A DNA stretch of 27,888 nt, taken from positions 70,692-98,579 of the forward strand of contig ML986714.1 of assembly GCA_010094045.1 (NCBI GenBank), written 5' to 3'. Below the pieces are notes generated by a model. It made no database searches and was not told the DNA's origin. It saw only the letters and a list, made by a program, of their open reading frames with translations. Positions 1-11,941 of this stretch are shown one piece after another. This DNA is from Lojkania enalia (lineage: Eukaryota; Ascomycota; Dothideomycetes; Pleosporales). Each line of letters opens with the position of its first letter. Position 1 is the stretch's first letter. The position numbers and the translations under genes are program-made.

Positions 1-1
1 A

Positions 2-3000
2 AAGAAAGAAGGCCAGGAGAAGCTGCTGTTTAAGAACGCGCCGTGGGACAAGATTCGACAGACGGTTGAGCAAGAGAAGAAAGCAGGCTTTCCAGCAGAA
101 GACATCGAGGAGATGGCTAACCGGCTCACACAGTGGGCGACTAAGGCGGTAGAGATGCACTGTCCGAGGGCGAGACCGTCGCGGTACATGAAGCGATGGT
201 GGAGTGAGGACCTCACGGCGCTGAGAAAGTCGTATACGTACTGGAGAAACAGAGCATGTACGATGCGGCGGCAAGGAAGAGAGGATGCAGAACTGCGCAA
301 TACAGCGACGAGAGCGAAAAGACTCTTCTATAGGACAATCCGACGGCACCGCAAGCAACACTAGGAAGCATTCCTTAATGATAATGATAATGTGTGGAAG
401 GCAGCTAAATATCTGGACTCCCAGGCAAGTAGCTCATTTGCCAGAATACCACCAATCCAAAAGACTAGCCAAGAGGGAGGAATTGCTACAGAGGATGAAG
501 AGATAGGACAAGAGCTGCTCCATGCATTCTTCCCTAGCCCGCCGCTGTGCGAGCATGAGGAGACGCCAACAACATACAATCAACTCTACTGCGAGCCGAT
601 AGCTAAGCATAAGGTAAAAGCAGCCGTCTTTAGAGTAAACCTAGACAAGGCGCTAGGAAGAGACGGCCTACCAGCAAGAGTATGGAGAGAGCTGTAGCCG
701 GTTCTAGGTAATGAGATCACGCAGCTATTCGCGAGATCTCTCGAACTAGGAAAGGTACTAAAGGAGTAGAAGGTTGTAAAGATTGTACCGCTGCAGAAGC
801 CAAACAGAAAAGACTATATAATAGCTAACAACTACCGGCCAATCTTACTACTGCTAACGCTGGGCAAGGCGCTCGAGTCACTGGTAGCCGAGAGGATAGC
901 ATACCTAGTAGAGGAGTATAATCTCTTACCTAAGACACACTTTGGCGCGTGGAAGCAGAGGGCAACGACGCATGCGCTATCGTACCTCTGCGAGGATGTA
1001 TTTAAGGCTTGGCGTAGAAAGAAGACGCTATCACTGGTTTCGTTCGACGTTAAGGGAGCATATAATAATGTGGCTACCGAGCTAGAGATTAGAAGATTGC
1101 GGCAGCAACAGATCCCGGAGAAGATTGTACAGTGGGTACAGGACTTCTGTATAGAATGACAAGCATGTATTCTTGTCAACGGTAGGATAATAGAAGTACA
1201 GAGTCTTCCGCAGGCAGGTCTTCCGCAAGGATCCGCGCTTGCTCCTATTCTTTTCCTCTTCTTTAACGCAGACCTAGTGCAGAGCGCTCTACGACACAGC
1301 AGCTTAATAGCATTTGTCGACAACTACTCAGCATGGGTTATAGGACGGTCAGCCGAGGAAAATACACGGATTATCCAGGACGAAGTAATTCCGATGTTGG
1401 AGAAGTGGGAGCGTACTAGCGGAGCCCAGTTTAAGGCAACTAAGACGAGTTTTATTTACCTCACACGATATAAAGCGGCAGATAGGGATAGTACGATACC
1501 GCTGCAGTTTAAAGGAAAGGAGATTGTACCGAAAGATAAAGTCAAGCTACTAGGCGTTATACTAGACAAGGAGCTAAGGTTTAAGGTCCACCTAGCAGAC
1601 AAAGCAGGTAAAGCGACGAAAGTAGCGCTAGCGCTACGCAGGATAAAGGGACTGCAACCTAAAGTAGTTAAGCAGCTGGTATAGAGTGCGGTACTGCCAG
1701 TAGCGGACTACGCGTTACTAGTATAGTACCCAATCGCGACGTATAATATGAAGCAGCTCCTCTTATAGTCGCAGAGGATCACGGCGTAGGTAGTAATTAG
1801 AGGATTCCGTACAGTAGCCCTGTCCGTGGCAGAGGTAGAGGCAGGCCTGCTCCCTATAGAATAGAGACTAAGGAAGCAAATAATTGCATTCTGGGTCTCA
1901 ATCCATAAACTGGGTCAGTCACATCCCTACTGGATGCTTAAGCGATAACGACTATACACGAAGCATCGATCCCCATTTATAAGGGTAGCGGAGATGTGTG
2001 TAGACGTCCGGATAGATACAGTACTCGAAGTTAAGCTATATATATACCCGCCGTGGGTAGAGCGACCCGAGGTAGTAATATATAAGGATAAAGAACGGGC
2101 ATAAGCTGTTGTAGGGGACTACCAGCCAGGATAGGTAGATATATATATAGACGCATCAGTACGGAACGGTAGGGCAGGTATTAGAGTATACGCCAGACTA
2201 TCGCAAATTTGCGTCTCGAAGACAGTAGCAAGCTTAGACCAGGCGGACGCATACCTGACCGAACTGCTAGCAATTAGTAAAGCTGCTAACTGGCCGTGGG
2301 GCCCGTTATGCGTAGCCCTCGATAGAGACGGTCGGCCTATACCAGCGTTAAGCATCAGGATCTTCTCTGACTCACAATCAGCGCTCCTGTCAATGCGTAG
2401 TTAGCGAGCCAGCGCGTGTTAAGTTACTATGATAGAGATTATTAAGAAACTTTAGATGACCAACGCTATGCTGTATTGGATCCTAGGATATGCAGGGATC
2501 GAGGGAAATGAGCAGGCAGACAGACTAGCGAAGGAAGCAACGAGAGAAGAAAGCAAGCAGCTACTGCAGCGAGATAGAGTACTATAGTATCTGATGCGGT
2601 TGGCACTGGAAAGAGCTAACGTGATAATAGGACCGCCCCCACTAAAGTGGGAAGAGAAGGGAAAGTTCACGCGGAAGATTGATGCGGTATTCTATCTAGG
2701 CAAGTTAGCAGAGATATACCGACAGCTAAACAGCAATAAGGCGGCTATTATCACGCAGCTACGGACGGGTAAGACGTTCCTTAACGAGTATTTCTATAAG
2801 ATTAAGGCTATAGATACCGCGGTATGCGAGTGTGGATACAAAGAGTTAATAGCACACTTTCTCTTCTCGTGTAGAAGGTGGAGATAGTAAAGAGCCAAGC
2901 TATAATAGCAGCACGGACAGCAGTTTGGCGAGTTATTATACGCGCTGGGAGAGTACTCAAGTAGATAAGAGGGAAGCGGGCAGAGTATAGACGGACCGAT

Positions 3001-3157
3001 TTAGTACTGGAAGCCGGATATAGAAGTAGTTAGGGCGACGATTGAATTTGCAAAGAGTACAGGGCGGCTATAACTAAAGGTACAAGATGAAGCAAGTAGA
3101 GATGAAGGGGAAGTAGATGAGCAGAGGCAGCTGAGGGTCTCCTCTTCTGCCTCGTAG
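2..3157 (+). pseudogene. LINE-A ORF2 (endonuclease end, reverse transcriptase, RNase H), broken by in-frame stops
   Basis: This encodes the replicase of a non-LTR retrotransposon, which nicks the target, primes cDNA synthesis there and degrades the RNA. One frame (codons starting at position 2) runs the whole way without frameshift. It is open to TAG at 362, then stops at 695, 767, 1157 (TGA) and 1682, and many more after that. Landmarks: DGLPARVW near 660, NNYRPI near 826, SFDVKGAY near 1040, LPQGSALAP near 1220, and the catalytic box read as FVDN at 1313-1324 (normally two Asp). RNase H follows with DASVRNGRAG near 2145, SDSQSALLS near 2366 and GNEQADRL near 2505, so its acidic residues are kept. 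A C-x-C...H...C motif (CECG...HFLFSC) lies at about 2826-2870. The natural stop is probably TAG 3155-3157, aligned with 22829-22831 in LINE-B. Stops look like former CAG, CAA, TGG or CGA codons. Confidence 0.9.
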
Positions 3158-3485
3158 GTGTAGAATAATGAGCTGTCTATAAACGCGCCTCGGCTAGTAC
3201 GCTGCCGATTAAGAGGCGCATAACGCCGGAAATACTCTATAGATGTAAGGCTATAACTAGCTATACAGCTTGTCCTACATACAGTAGTATATTACTTTCC
3301 TTTTCTTTCCTTTGTTGAATATAGGGTTAGGTATTAGATGAGCAGGTTTTATAGTTGGCTTTTGAAATGGAGCAGGTATAAGGAAGTATAATATATATAG
3401 CTAGCGCTTTGTAACAGCCCATACCTATAGGGTGCATAGCTATAATAGAACTTACACACACACACACATACACGTAAGGTAGTAA
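3158..3485 (+). other. LINE-A 3' UTR with CA microsatellite
   Basis: This noncoding tail of LINE-A matches 22832 to about 23159 of LINE-B. It contains a TTTCCTTTTCTTTCC pyrimidine tract (about 3296-3311), a conserved block, and an imperfect (CA)n tract at 3455-3472 (seven CA, then TA, CA) followed by CGTAAGGTAGTAA. The equivalent in LINE-B reads CGTGAGGTGGCGA, the unmutated form. The three tail copies in the window diverge after this point, so the LINE 3' end is placed here. The minus-strand frames across it (runs of Val-Cys) are artefacts of the microsatellite. Confidence 0.75.
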
Positions 3486-3540
3486 GGAGGATGATAAAAC
3501 TTCTAAATTGTTAATAAGGAGGATAATCATCTTAGATATT
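3486..3540. other. Junction between LINE-A and LINE-B
   Basis: About 55 bp separate the shared 3' end of LINE-A from the start of LINE-B. It holds two similar short direct repeats, AAGGAGGATGAT (about 3484-3495) and AAGGAGGATAAT (about 3515-3526), and ends in a run of seven T. The direct repeats could be a target-site duplication left by one of the LINEs, but neither outer junction is known well enough to say. No gene is seen. Confidence 0.4.
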
Positions 3541-4744
3541 TTTTTACTCGAACCGCGGACACTCGCTTAGCTAGTTCCTACTATAAGGCGGTCCGCCCGG
3601 ACCACCGAACCTTATGCCGAAGCCCTAATAGTAATGTCAGATTCTGACTACAATCTATTAATACTACCCCCTACGCTAGCAAAACGTACCAGGAGGCGGA
3701 TAATAAAGGCATCTGATATACTACAGTAGCCCCCGATAACAAGAGTAACAGCGAGCTGATTTATATAGGCTAAGCGTAGAGCTATAGTACTACTATTACT
3801 GTAGAATAAGGAACCTAATAGTATATAGTAATATCTAGAGTAATATAAACTACTGCTATCTACTAAGCGTGTATTAACCTCTGCTTAATAAGCTCTTAAT
3901 AGCGGTAGTACTAGAATAGGAGAGCTAGCTAAACTTATTGCAAGCCTGAAATAGATAATAGTATAATAAAACAATATTATTGCGAACTAGAATAAGATTA
4001 TTAAAGATATTTAAAGCGACCGTACAATATTCTGAGTAGAATAATAGAATCTTAAAAACTAGATTATAGAGCTATATAAAACTATATACTCTCTTTAAAT
4101 ATAGTTTAATACCTATTTAACTAAAGTACTATTAAGATATATATAGGCTATAGTTGCAGCTAGTAGATAGTAGGTAGAACTAGGTATAAGACTTTTAAGG
4201 TTAATAAATAGAGGAAGGGTTAATAAGAAGAATAAACAATAGCTAGTAATTGATATTAGCTAGATAAGAGATAATATAATAGAAAAGGTAGTAATTATAG
4301 AGGTAGCTAAGCAAGCGATCTAGTAAAGTATAAATAGAGTTAAAAGTCTTATAGGAATAATAGTAAAAGACTTCTATATATAGTAAGCGAATAATAATAT
4401 AAGTATAATTAAGTTCTTAGTTAATAAGAATAAGGAGGCAGCGGTCTAGTAGGTAATAGTAGACTAGCTTAAACTAACCCTACCAGGTGTAAAGCTAGTA
4501 GAACCTAAGTAGTATCTAGTAAAAGTAGACTAGATTAAGATAGCTTTAGCTATAGATATAGAGAGTAGTAAAGTAAGTAGGTTAATAATAGAACGATTTA
4601 ATATAGAAAATAGAGTAGAGGTATATATAATATAATAGCTAGGGTAACTAAGACCTAGAGGATAGTATATATTAGTAGTAGTTAAGATAGTAATAAAGAA
4701 GGAGGCTAAAAAGCTACTAAAGTTAGATAGTATAATATTTAAAG

Positions 4745-4749
4745 GAGGA
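4745..4749. repeat. Target-site duplication GAGGA, left of gypsy
   Basis: GAGGA directly precedes the left gypsy LTR and is repeated at 11942-11946 directly after the right LTR. Five base pairs is the usual duplication for Ty3/gypsy integrases. The match fixes both element boundaries to the base. Confidence 0.9.
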
Positions 4750-5028
4750 TGTAATAGTATAGGTAAAATAATAGGTCTAAATATAGTATAAATCTACTTA
4801 AAGGTATATAGGAGTATATAGGAGATTAGAAACCTAAAAATTCTATTAACACCTATAGGCCTTATATAAAAGGATATAGAAGAACTACTAAGCTACTTAT
4901 AAGAGAGTATACAACTATATATAGAAGGGAAAAGAGGTAGAACTAGGGGTAAAATAAGATAAGTAAAAAGCTTTAAGATAAGGTTATATATAAAGCTTTT
5001 CGTAGAACGATTTCTTTGTATTATTATA
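4750..5028 (-). repeat. Gypsy 3' LTR (left)
   Basis: The 279-bp LTR runs TGTAATAG...TTATTATA on the plus strand. It pairs with 11663-11941 with no indels and roughly 25-30 differences, all transitions, so each LTR was RIPed separately after insertion. The TG/TA ends are the usual TG...CA ends after RIP. Because the element is on the minus strand, this left copy is its 3' LTR. Confidence 0.93.
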
Positions 5029-5040
5029 CTACCCCCCTTC
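5029..5040 (-). promoter_or_regulatory. Polypurine tract of gypsy
   Basis: The plus strand reads CTACCCCCCTTC directly after the left LTR, which is GAAGGGGGGTAG on the minus strand. A purine run abutting the 3' LTR primes plus-strand DNA synthesis in LTR retrotransposons. Its place at this end, not the other, confirms the minus-strand orientation. It has survived RIP because it contains no CpA. Confidence 0.8.
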
Positions 5041-5573
5041 TTATAAGCTGATAGTCCCTATCTACGCTAGTTTAAGAGGAAATTAGAGCTATTACAGATA
5101 GGTTCTAGTATAAAGAAATTTCTTTAAGAAAGTATTTACTAGTAAGAACTAATATGCGTAGTTACCTATAGAGATATATTTATTAATATAATATTAAGTA
5201 AAGTTTTTATAGTAAGTATAATTAACCTATATATTAGCTAGTAACTACTATTATAATAGTTTATTAATATTATAATTTCGTCGCGTATAGTAATAAGTAT
5301 TTACTAGCCTTAGTATATTACCAGGTTACTATTAACTAAGCTTCCTTAACTAAATAATAACTTCTACTCCGTACGTATTATTACGCGTTCCTAGTACTAT
5401 TAATTATTAAAGTATTACTAATACCTTATAGAAAAAATTAATTAATATACTACTCCGCCCGCCTTTTAAAGCCTCTTTAGAAGCTTTCTAGGTTATCTAC
5501 TTTTAAGCTATATATACGCTCGCCTACGGGCGGTATATAATATTTTTCTTTCAGTTCCTAAGATTAAAAAAAT

Positions 5574-6152
5574 GCGAGTATTATACCTTATAAAATAAAA
5601 AGTATAACCCCGTACGAATTATATTTAATACTAATAGAATATTTACTACTAATATATTTATAGATCCCCTTCTATTATAAAGAGAAGTTTCTAGTCCTCC
5701 AGGGCCATCTTAAACTATAGATAGTAGCCCGATATATAGGGGATAAGAAGGATAAAAAGGTAGCCTTTAAGGCTGTTTTAGAGTCCGCTTATAGCCTAAC
5801 GCTTATAGCCCAGGTTATAAAGAGTTAGAAAGATAGCTTTTCTATAGCTAGTATCTAGGTAGCTTTATTCTACTAGGATATTAAGTTGCTCTATTAGGTT
5901 TTAGCCTTAAAGGCTCTAATATCTAGCCTTTAGGCTGATATCGCGGCGCTCTTAAGCGGCTAAAAATAAGGTAGGGAAGGTTTAGGGGGAGTCTAGAGGG
6001 AAAGAAGAGAAAGGAGGGTAGAGGAGAAGAGGACTAGGGAAGTATCTAACAGCCTGCTATTAGACCCTCTAGATTCTATAGAGGAGTAATTTCGGGCCTA
6101 TACTTTAGTTTTTAAATCTACTACTCAACTCTTATATATTATCGTCTACTAA
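5574..6152 (+). pseudogene. RIPed plus-strand frame antisense to the gypsy 3' region; function unknown
   Basis: The interval between the end of gypsy pol and its 3' LTR has no credible minus-strand frame. The plus strand holds one continuous frame (codon starts congruent with 5742) interrupted only by TAG and TAA, as expected if CAG, TGG or CAA were hit by RIP. Readable segments include DKKDKKVAFKAVLESAYSLT (about 5742-5801) and VLALKALISSL (about 5908-5940), then a strongly charged Arg/Glu stretch (about 5983-6040) and SNSLLLDPLDSIEE (about 6048-6089). It overlaps the last codons of pol antisense by a few tens of bases. I do not recognise the protein. It may be an extra antisense ORF of the element or a coincidence of composition; confidence is low. 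Confidence 0.35.
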
Positions 6153-9100
6153 GTAATCTATATTCTCTATACTATTCTCGTATACTTTAATCTATTTAGT
6201 TAGAGCTTTTAGGGGTTCTAGCTAATTTAGATACTTATTATAAAAAGCTTTTAGCTTATAAAGCGAACCTATAAAATTTAAGGCTTTATACTAGACCGGG
6301 TTAAGATTATATTCTACCTATTTTACACGGTATTTAAGGGTCTTATAATATAGCTTACTAGCTAGTATTTTCTTAACCTCCTACTCTTCTACCCCCTTAA
6401 TAGTAATAGCGGGTGGTTTCGGAGCTTCTTACTCTAGTAGAAGGTTCTAGGGGTTTTTATACAGTAGGTTTAGTATAAAGATATTATATATTCTCGATCT
6501 TAAGGGTAGTTATAAACAGTATAAGTTTCCAACCTATTCTAGTACTTTAAAAGGGCCCTTTTATTAATTAGATAGCTTTCAGCTTAGTCTTTAGACTATA
6601 AGGTTCTTAGTATTTAGGTAGACTATATTACTAATCTACTAATTAATCGGTTACTAGTAATAGTTAATAATAGATTATATACGATTCTAAGCCTTCTTAA
6701 TATTAGCCTTTACAGTTTCCTAAGCTATATATATATAAGTTACTAGAGTTAAGGCGTTCTTATAATTTAATTTATCTGTTATAGTAATAAGATTAACGGA
6801 ATATTTCTAATCCTAACTCTAACAGGGTTTAAATCTGTATAGGATCTAATATAGGGATATTCTAATAGTTATATAAGGTAGAGTTACTTATACTCGGTTA
6901 ATTATAGGTAATAGAGAACTCTAGTTGTTCTAGTAGAAGGATATAAAAGAGCGTAGTTTCTAATTGATATATTTATTTATAATTTCTATCTATCTGTTAG
7001 TTTCTTTATAATAAGTAGTAGATAGTTTAATCTTCACGCCTAAGATATAGTAGAATTTAGACTAGAAACTAGATATAAACTAAGGTTTTTAATCTAAAAT
7101 AATAGTTTTAGGCGTATAATTAAAGCAGTATACCTATTAAATAAATAATTTAGCTATTCCCTATACGTTAATTATATAATAGTAGGAAATAGATATAGCT
7201 TATTTAGATAGGTGATTAATTACTACTATAATCTAATTATATCCGGACTTATCTATAGAGAAATCCTTAAAGTTAATATATAGATATTATATTAGTTAAT
7301 TTAGTATAGAAAATAGGTAGATAAAGCCTAGGGTTTAGGTTTATATTAGATAAGCTTTATAGTATAAGATACAATTCTATACATATTATTTATAAGTAGC
7401 CTTTATACCCTTCTAGTAGTACTTCTAAGATAGTAACTAATAGGTTTTAGTAGCGCTTAGGTGTACGGAGGATACTTAGTTATAAGCCTCTTATATAAGT
7501 CGTATATAAAGGCCTGAATCTAATAGAATATATAAGTAATTGTTATAGAGGAGTAGTCTATTCTCTATCTAATACTTGCGGGGTAAAAGTATATATTCCT
7601 GCGCGAAGGAGACTTAGTTTTTCTATAGTAATACGTCGATTAACTCTAGAGAGTCTAGTAATATAACCTACTCCTAGCCTTTAATAATATTTAGTATAGC
7701 CGCTTAAGTTATTATTTAAATAATATAGGACTAGACTAATTCGGTATTAATTTAGGGGTAAAGTTAATACGGTTTAAATAGGACTCTTAACTAGTTATTA
7801 GTTTAAGCTACTTTTAAGTTTTCTATATCTTATTCGCGATAACTGAGGATATCTATTCTAGTATTATTTTTATTTAGGGTGTACTTAATTCGAAACTAAT
7901 ACTAAGCTAATTCCTTAGTCTAATAAATTTAATAAGTATTAAGTACTTTTATAGTTATAAAATATTCGAGTAAGTGATAATCGGTATATACTAGAGTCTT
8001 AGTAGCTACTAAAGTAAGTTCTACCCTCTATTACTTAAACGTAGTAATAATTGCAAATAGTTTCTTATTATAGATCTTCTAGTTCAGTTCCGAACCGGAT
8101 AGAACCTTACTATAGAATACTATAGGGTACTATTTTTCGTTAGGATATTTCTATAATAGTACTCCTATAACTACTCTATTAGAGATATTAGTTTCCATTT
8201 TTGTTTCTAACGCAGGGTTAAAGTAGTAGAGAGTAGGTATACTTAACAGGGCTAACTTTAATTTCTTAAAGATAATATTATATTCTAAAATCTATATAAA
8301 AGGAGTTATAGGGCTTTATAATACGATAATTAGCTTTATAACACGCGAGAATTCTAGTATAAACTATCAGTAGAATCTAGTAAAACCTAAGAAGGATTTT
8401 ACACCCGTTATAGTAGTAGGTAGCTACTAGTTATATAGTACTTCTACCTTCTCTAAGTTAACCTTAAGGCCTTTATTTAAGAGGATATAGCTAAGGTATT
8501 TAGTTTAGATAATATAGAATTCGCTCTTCTTAATATTAACTTATAACCCTACTTAATATAATTTCTTAAGAACTTTCTTAACGTAAATAGCGTATGTCGC
8601 CTTATCTTTAAAGTAGATAAGGATGTTGTTTAGGTAAATAATATAGAAGTTATCTAGGTAGTTAATTAGTATGTTGTTTATATAGCGCTAGTAAGTTACT
8701 AGGCTATTATATAATTTAAAAGATAGAACTTTATACTTATAGGTTCTATATTAAGTCTAAAAGGTAGTATATTCTTTAGAACTAGAGTTTATTCTAATCT
8801 TATTAAAGGCTGCGCGAATATTAAACTTAGTAAAGATTACTACTTTAGTAGGTTTAAATAAGAGTTTATCTATACGTAATATTAGATATATATTCTTATA
8901 GGTAAGAGTATTAAGTTTATAATAATCTATATAGATATATAGGTTACTATTAGATTTATAGACGTAAAGGATTGGAGATATAAAGGGGTTCCAACTCTAC
9001 TTAATATACCTATACCATAGATTATCTATAATATACTTCTTAGTTGCCTCTAGCTTCTTAATATTCTACTTATATAACGGGCTGTAACTATTAGAAAGGG

Positions 9101-10200
9101 GTTTTATAAGAACAATCTTATAATTATAAAGGTAGTATTCCGGTAATTAATAAGCCGCAGTTTTACTAAATATATTCTAATATCTATAATATTTAGATAG
9201 TAATTAAAGATTTACTAGTACTTTATTTTTAGCCTTATCTTCTAGCTCTAGGGCTTACTTATCTTTAATCAGCCGCTCGATTTTGTATAGAGACGTAGAG
9301 AAAAACTCGTTCTCTTTTCTCTTTATATTAAAGTAGAAAGTATTAGCTAAGATAAGAGCGATAATAGAAAAATAGACTTTCTTTAGATTAGGTTTAGACT
9401 TTGTTATATACGGGTGTATAGAAGCTCTAAGCTTATTTAGACTATAGACTATAGAAGACTAATATAGTTTTAGCAGTCTTAATAGACCCTTAATATAATA
9501 GATAGTCAGACTGCAGGACTACTAATACTAGTCCTTTTTCTATAGAGCGTCGTGTTGCTAGATATCTAGTTCTATTTTCTTATTATGTACTAGCTAAGTT
9601 AATTATATAAGAAGAGGAGGTAAAGAATTATAAGTAGTAGAATATTTAAAGGGCTATATAATCTGATTTTTATCCGTATCTAGCTAGAGTTGAAAATAAT
9701 ATAACTATTTAATACTAATAATATAATCTTAAATACCTAGATCTATAATAATAAATAGGTAGTTTTAAATAGTTCTTCTATTAATTTACAGGTATAAGCG
9801 GATATACTAATTAACTAGGGTTTAGATTTAGTCCTAAAAACCTTTAATAGTAATTTTAAAGGGTAAACGTTATACTAATATATATAAGGCTTAGGAGAGT
9901 AATCTAGCTACTATAGAATTAAGGAATAGGAAGCTTTAGGTGCTAGTATTAATAAGGGCGTTTAGTTGTATACTAACACCTTTTAAACATAGAACGGTAG
10001 GAATTTAAAAGTACTTTCCTCTAAATAAATGCGATAAATTAATGTTTAATAAATTATACTTACTTAAGCTTAGGATAGAGAGTTTTTCTAAGCGTCTTTA
10101 TTTCCTACTTAAAAACTATCTAGGTAGTACTTACTTACGTTTAAAAACTCTTCTTCTTTAATCTCCTTTTATTTAACTTCTATCTTTTATACTTTAAAGA
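6060..10200 (-). pseudogene. Gypsy pol (protease region, RT, RNase H, integrase, chromodomain-like end)
   Basis: Pol copies the element RNA and integrates the cDNA. All domains fall in one minus-strand frame (codon starts congruent to 2 mod 3). RT shows SPILYVYKSNSNL (near 8990), TKFNIRAAFNKIR and the catalytic box YLNNILIY at 8613-8636, where both Asp are Asn. RNase H shows METNISNRVV (first Asp to Asn, codon 8187-8189) and YYSKVLSGSELN-like text near 8100. The integrase core begins DFSIDKSGYN at 7265 and continues IIVVINHLSK. The C-terminus (6335 to about 6130) resembles the chromodomain-like tail of fungal chromoviruses (YRVK-VEYN-NPV-YKALNF). Protease was not pinpointed. The gag zinc knuckle lies in another frame, giving a -1 relationship between gag and pol. 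Confidence 0.85.
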
Positions 10201-11640
10201 TTATATATTCGTTTACAAAGTATTCTAGTTTACTATAATTATAGTAATTACCTAGAGTAGTATACCTTTTAGGTACGGGAGTCTTACTAGATAGTTAGAG
10301 AGTAATTATAGTAGAATAAAGTGTTAATACTAGGGTAGATTAGGGTAGTATTAGATTATAGGTTATCTTAGATAAACTCTTAAAAGTCTTCTAATACTAA
10401 TCTAAATTTATTTTAGCTATAATTTATAAGCTAATAGTTTATTCTAGAAGGTTAGGAATACTTCTCCTTTCTATATTATAGGCTGTTAAGTAGGCGACTA
10501 TAGTATTAAAAAAGCCTTTCTATATAAGCTTAAAGCTAAGGTTTAGTATCTTTAGGCTGGGGAGAATCTTATCCTATAAGTAGAAGAACTACTTAGATTA
10601 GGATACGGATCCCCTAATAGTTATACTAATAAAGTAAGCTTTAAAAGTTAGGAACGCTTCTCTCTTATTTATCTTTAAGACCTAAAACGCCTGTTACACC
10701 TCTATCTCTTTATTATCTATAATAAAATATAATTATAGAAGTAAAATTATTTCTTTAGCATTCTTAAACTAATACTAGTCTAATTTAGCTAGGTATTTTA
10801 GCTCTAGATACCCTTTTACAGTACTAGAGGTATATCTCTATACTAATGCTATACGTATATATTCTATCGGATAGTAATCTATATTAATCTTAAGTTAGTC
10901 TAGAATTAAGGCTTACTATTATTTAAATATAGGTTTACTACTATCTATAAAGCTTTTAATCTTAGGCGTATATTTAGTAAAGTAGGTTTAAGGGGGCTTA
11001 GGAGTAGTTAAGAGGTTTCTTGCTAAGAGAGTTATAAAAGTTTCCTAGTATATTATTAGTTCTAATTTAGTAGTTTATAGAGGTTAATTAGGACTAATAG
11101 TTCTCTATTATATTAAGCGTGTAATCTCCTCCTATAAAATTATAATTTATTTCTTAAAGGTTAATTTACTCCGATTTCCCTCCGAATTAGATAGGTTCTT
11201 TATTATAGACCCTATAGAAAGGGGTCTATCTATTATAGGGCCCCCTATAGGAGGTAACAGTTATTCTATACGCGTAGATAAAAGCTTACTCTTACTATAA
11301 CTTATATATATATTAATTCTAGTATAGAAATTAGAAGGTAAATTATAGTTAGATATTAGCAGTTACCTCTAATTCTAATAGGTTATTAGTAGTCTCTAAG
11401 TTTTTACCTAGATGTACTCTACGCGGCTTTTCTAAAAGCAATCCTAATTGTAGGAAATAGGAAGTTCTAAACCTAAAGGCTTTAATTAATAGAAGGTTTT
11501 TAAGATCCTATTTAGGTAACTAAATAATTTAATATAATAGTATATAAGTATTATAATCTAAATTAAATTAGGTGTATTTTAGACTTAGATATATTTAAAT
11601 AAATAATCAATATAATATTATTAAAAAGGCTGTTACTAGT
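10200..11640 (-). pseudogene. Gypsy gag (capsid/nucleocapsid), heavily RIPed
   Basis: Gag forms the particle that packages element RNA. At 10205-10246 the minus strand spells Y-x2-Y-x4-Y-x4-Y (YYNYSKLEYFVNEY), exactly the C-x2-C-x4-H-x4-C nucleocapsid zinc knuckle with every ligand replaced by Tyr. Its codon starts are congruent to 1 mod 3, while pol uses 2 mod 3, so pol lies in the -1 frame of gag, as in many gypsy elements. The capsid part upstream to the 5' LTR is too degraded for me to place its start. The 5' boundary is a guess limited by the LTR at 11663. Confidence 0.6.
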
Positions 11641-11662
11641 AGTATTAAGTTCTTCTATATAA

Positions 11663-11941
11663 TATAATAGTATAGATAAGATAATAGGTCTAAATATGGT
11701 ACGAATCTACTTAGAGGTATATAAGAGTGCGTAGGGGATTAGGGACCTAGAAATTCTATTAACACCTATAGGCCTTATATAAAAGGATATAGAAGAACTA
11801 CTAAACTACTTATAAGAGAGTGTATAACTATATACGGAAGGGAAAAGAGGTAGAACTAGGGGTAGAATAAGATAAGCGAAAAGCTTTAGGATAAGGTTAT
11901 ATATAAAGCTTTTCGTAGAACGATTTCTTTACATTATTATA
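11663..11941 (-). repeat. Gypsy 5' LTR (right)
   Basis: This is the second 279-bp LTR, TATAATAG...TTATTATA on the plus strand, followed at once by the GAGGA duplication (11942-11946). It is slightly less RIPed than the left copy. An inverted repeat CGAAAAGCTTTA / TAAAGCTTTTCG (about 11878-11916, 12-bp arms) lies near its right end. No tRNA primer site was recognised next to it; the sequence there has been RIPed. Confidence 0.93.

Larger units (their letters stand above)
1..3485 (+). mobile_element. LINE-A: 3' half of a Tad1-like non-LTR retrotransposon
   Basis: The window opens inside ORF2 of a LINE, at the end of its endonuclease domain. It continues through reverse transcriptase, RNase H, a Cys/His motif and a 3' UTR ending in a CA microsatellite. 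It aligns to LINE-B at a constant offset of 12948 (positions 1-1228) and then 19674 (1231 to about 3310), so there is no net indel; the step is exactly the copia insertion plus its target duplication. Differences between the two copies are essentially all transitions. This copy keeps many CpA and TpG and is much less RIPed than LINE-B. The 5' part lies outside the window. Assignment to the Tad1 clade rests on domain order and general resemblance, without a phylogeny. Confidence 0.9.
4750..11941 (-). mobile_element. Ty3/gypsy chromovirus-type LTR retrotransposon, RIPed, nested in LINE-B ORF1
   Basis: This is a complete but dead LTR retrotransposon of 7192 bp on the minus strand, with two 279-bp LTRs, a 5-bp target duplication and a polypurine tract beside the 3' LTR. 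Reading on the minus strand from 11662 leftward, the order is gag with a zinc knuckle (10205-10246), RT (about 9090-8560), RNase H (about 8230-7900), integrase (core from 7265) and a chromodomain-like end (about 6340-6130). This RT-RH-INT-chromodomain order is that of Ty3/gypsy chromoviruses. About 1 kb between the pol end and the 3' LTR carries an opposite-strand frame listed separately. CpA and TpG are almost gone throughout. Confidence 0.92.

Noticed and set aside
832..1323. A 163-codon minus-strand open frame
   Set aside because: It is the reverse side of the LINE reverse transcriptase, whose plus-strand motifs are clear.
3487..3526. GGAGGATGAT / GGAGGATAAT as a target-site duplication of LINE-B
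   Set aside because: Both copies lie on the same side of LINE-B, and no match was found after 23343.
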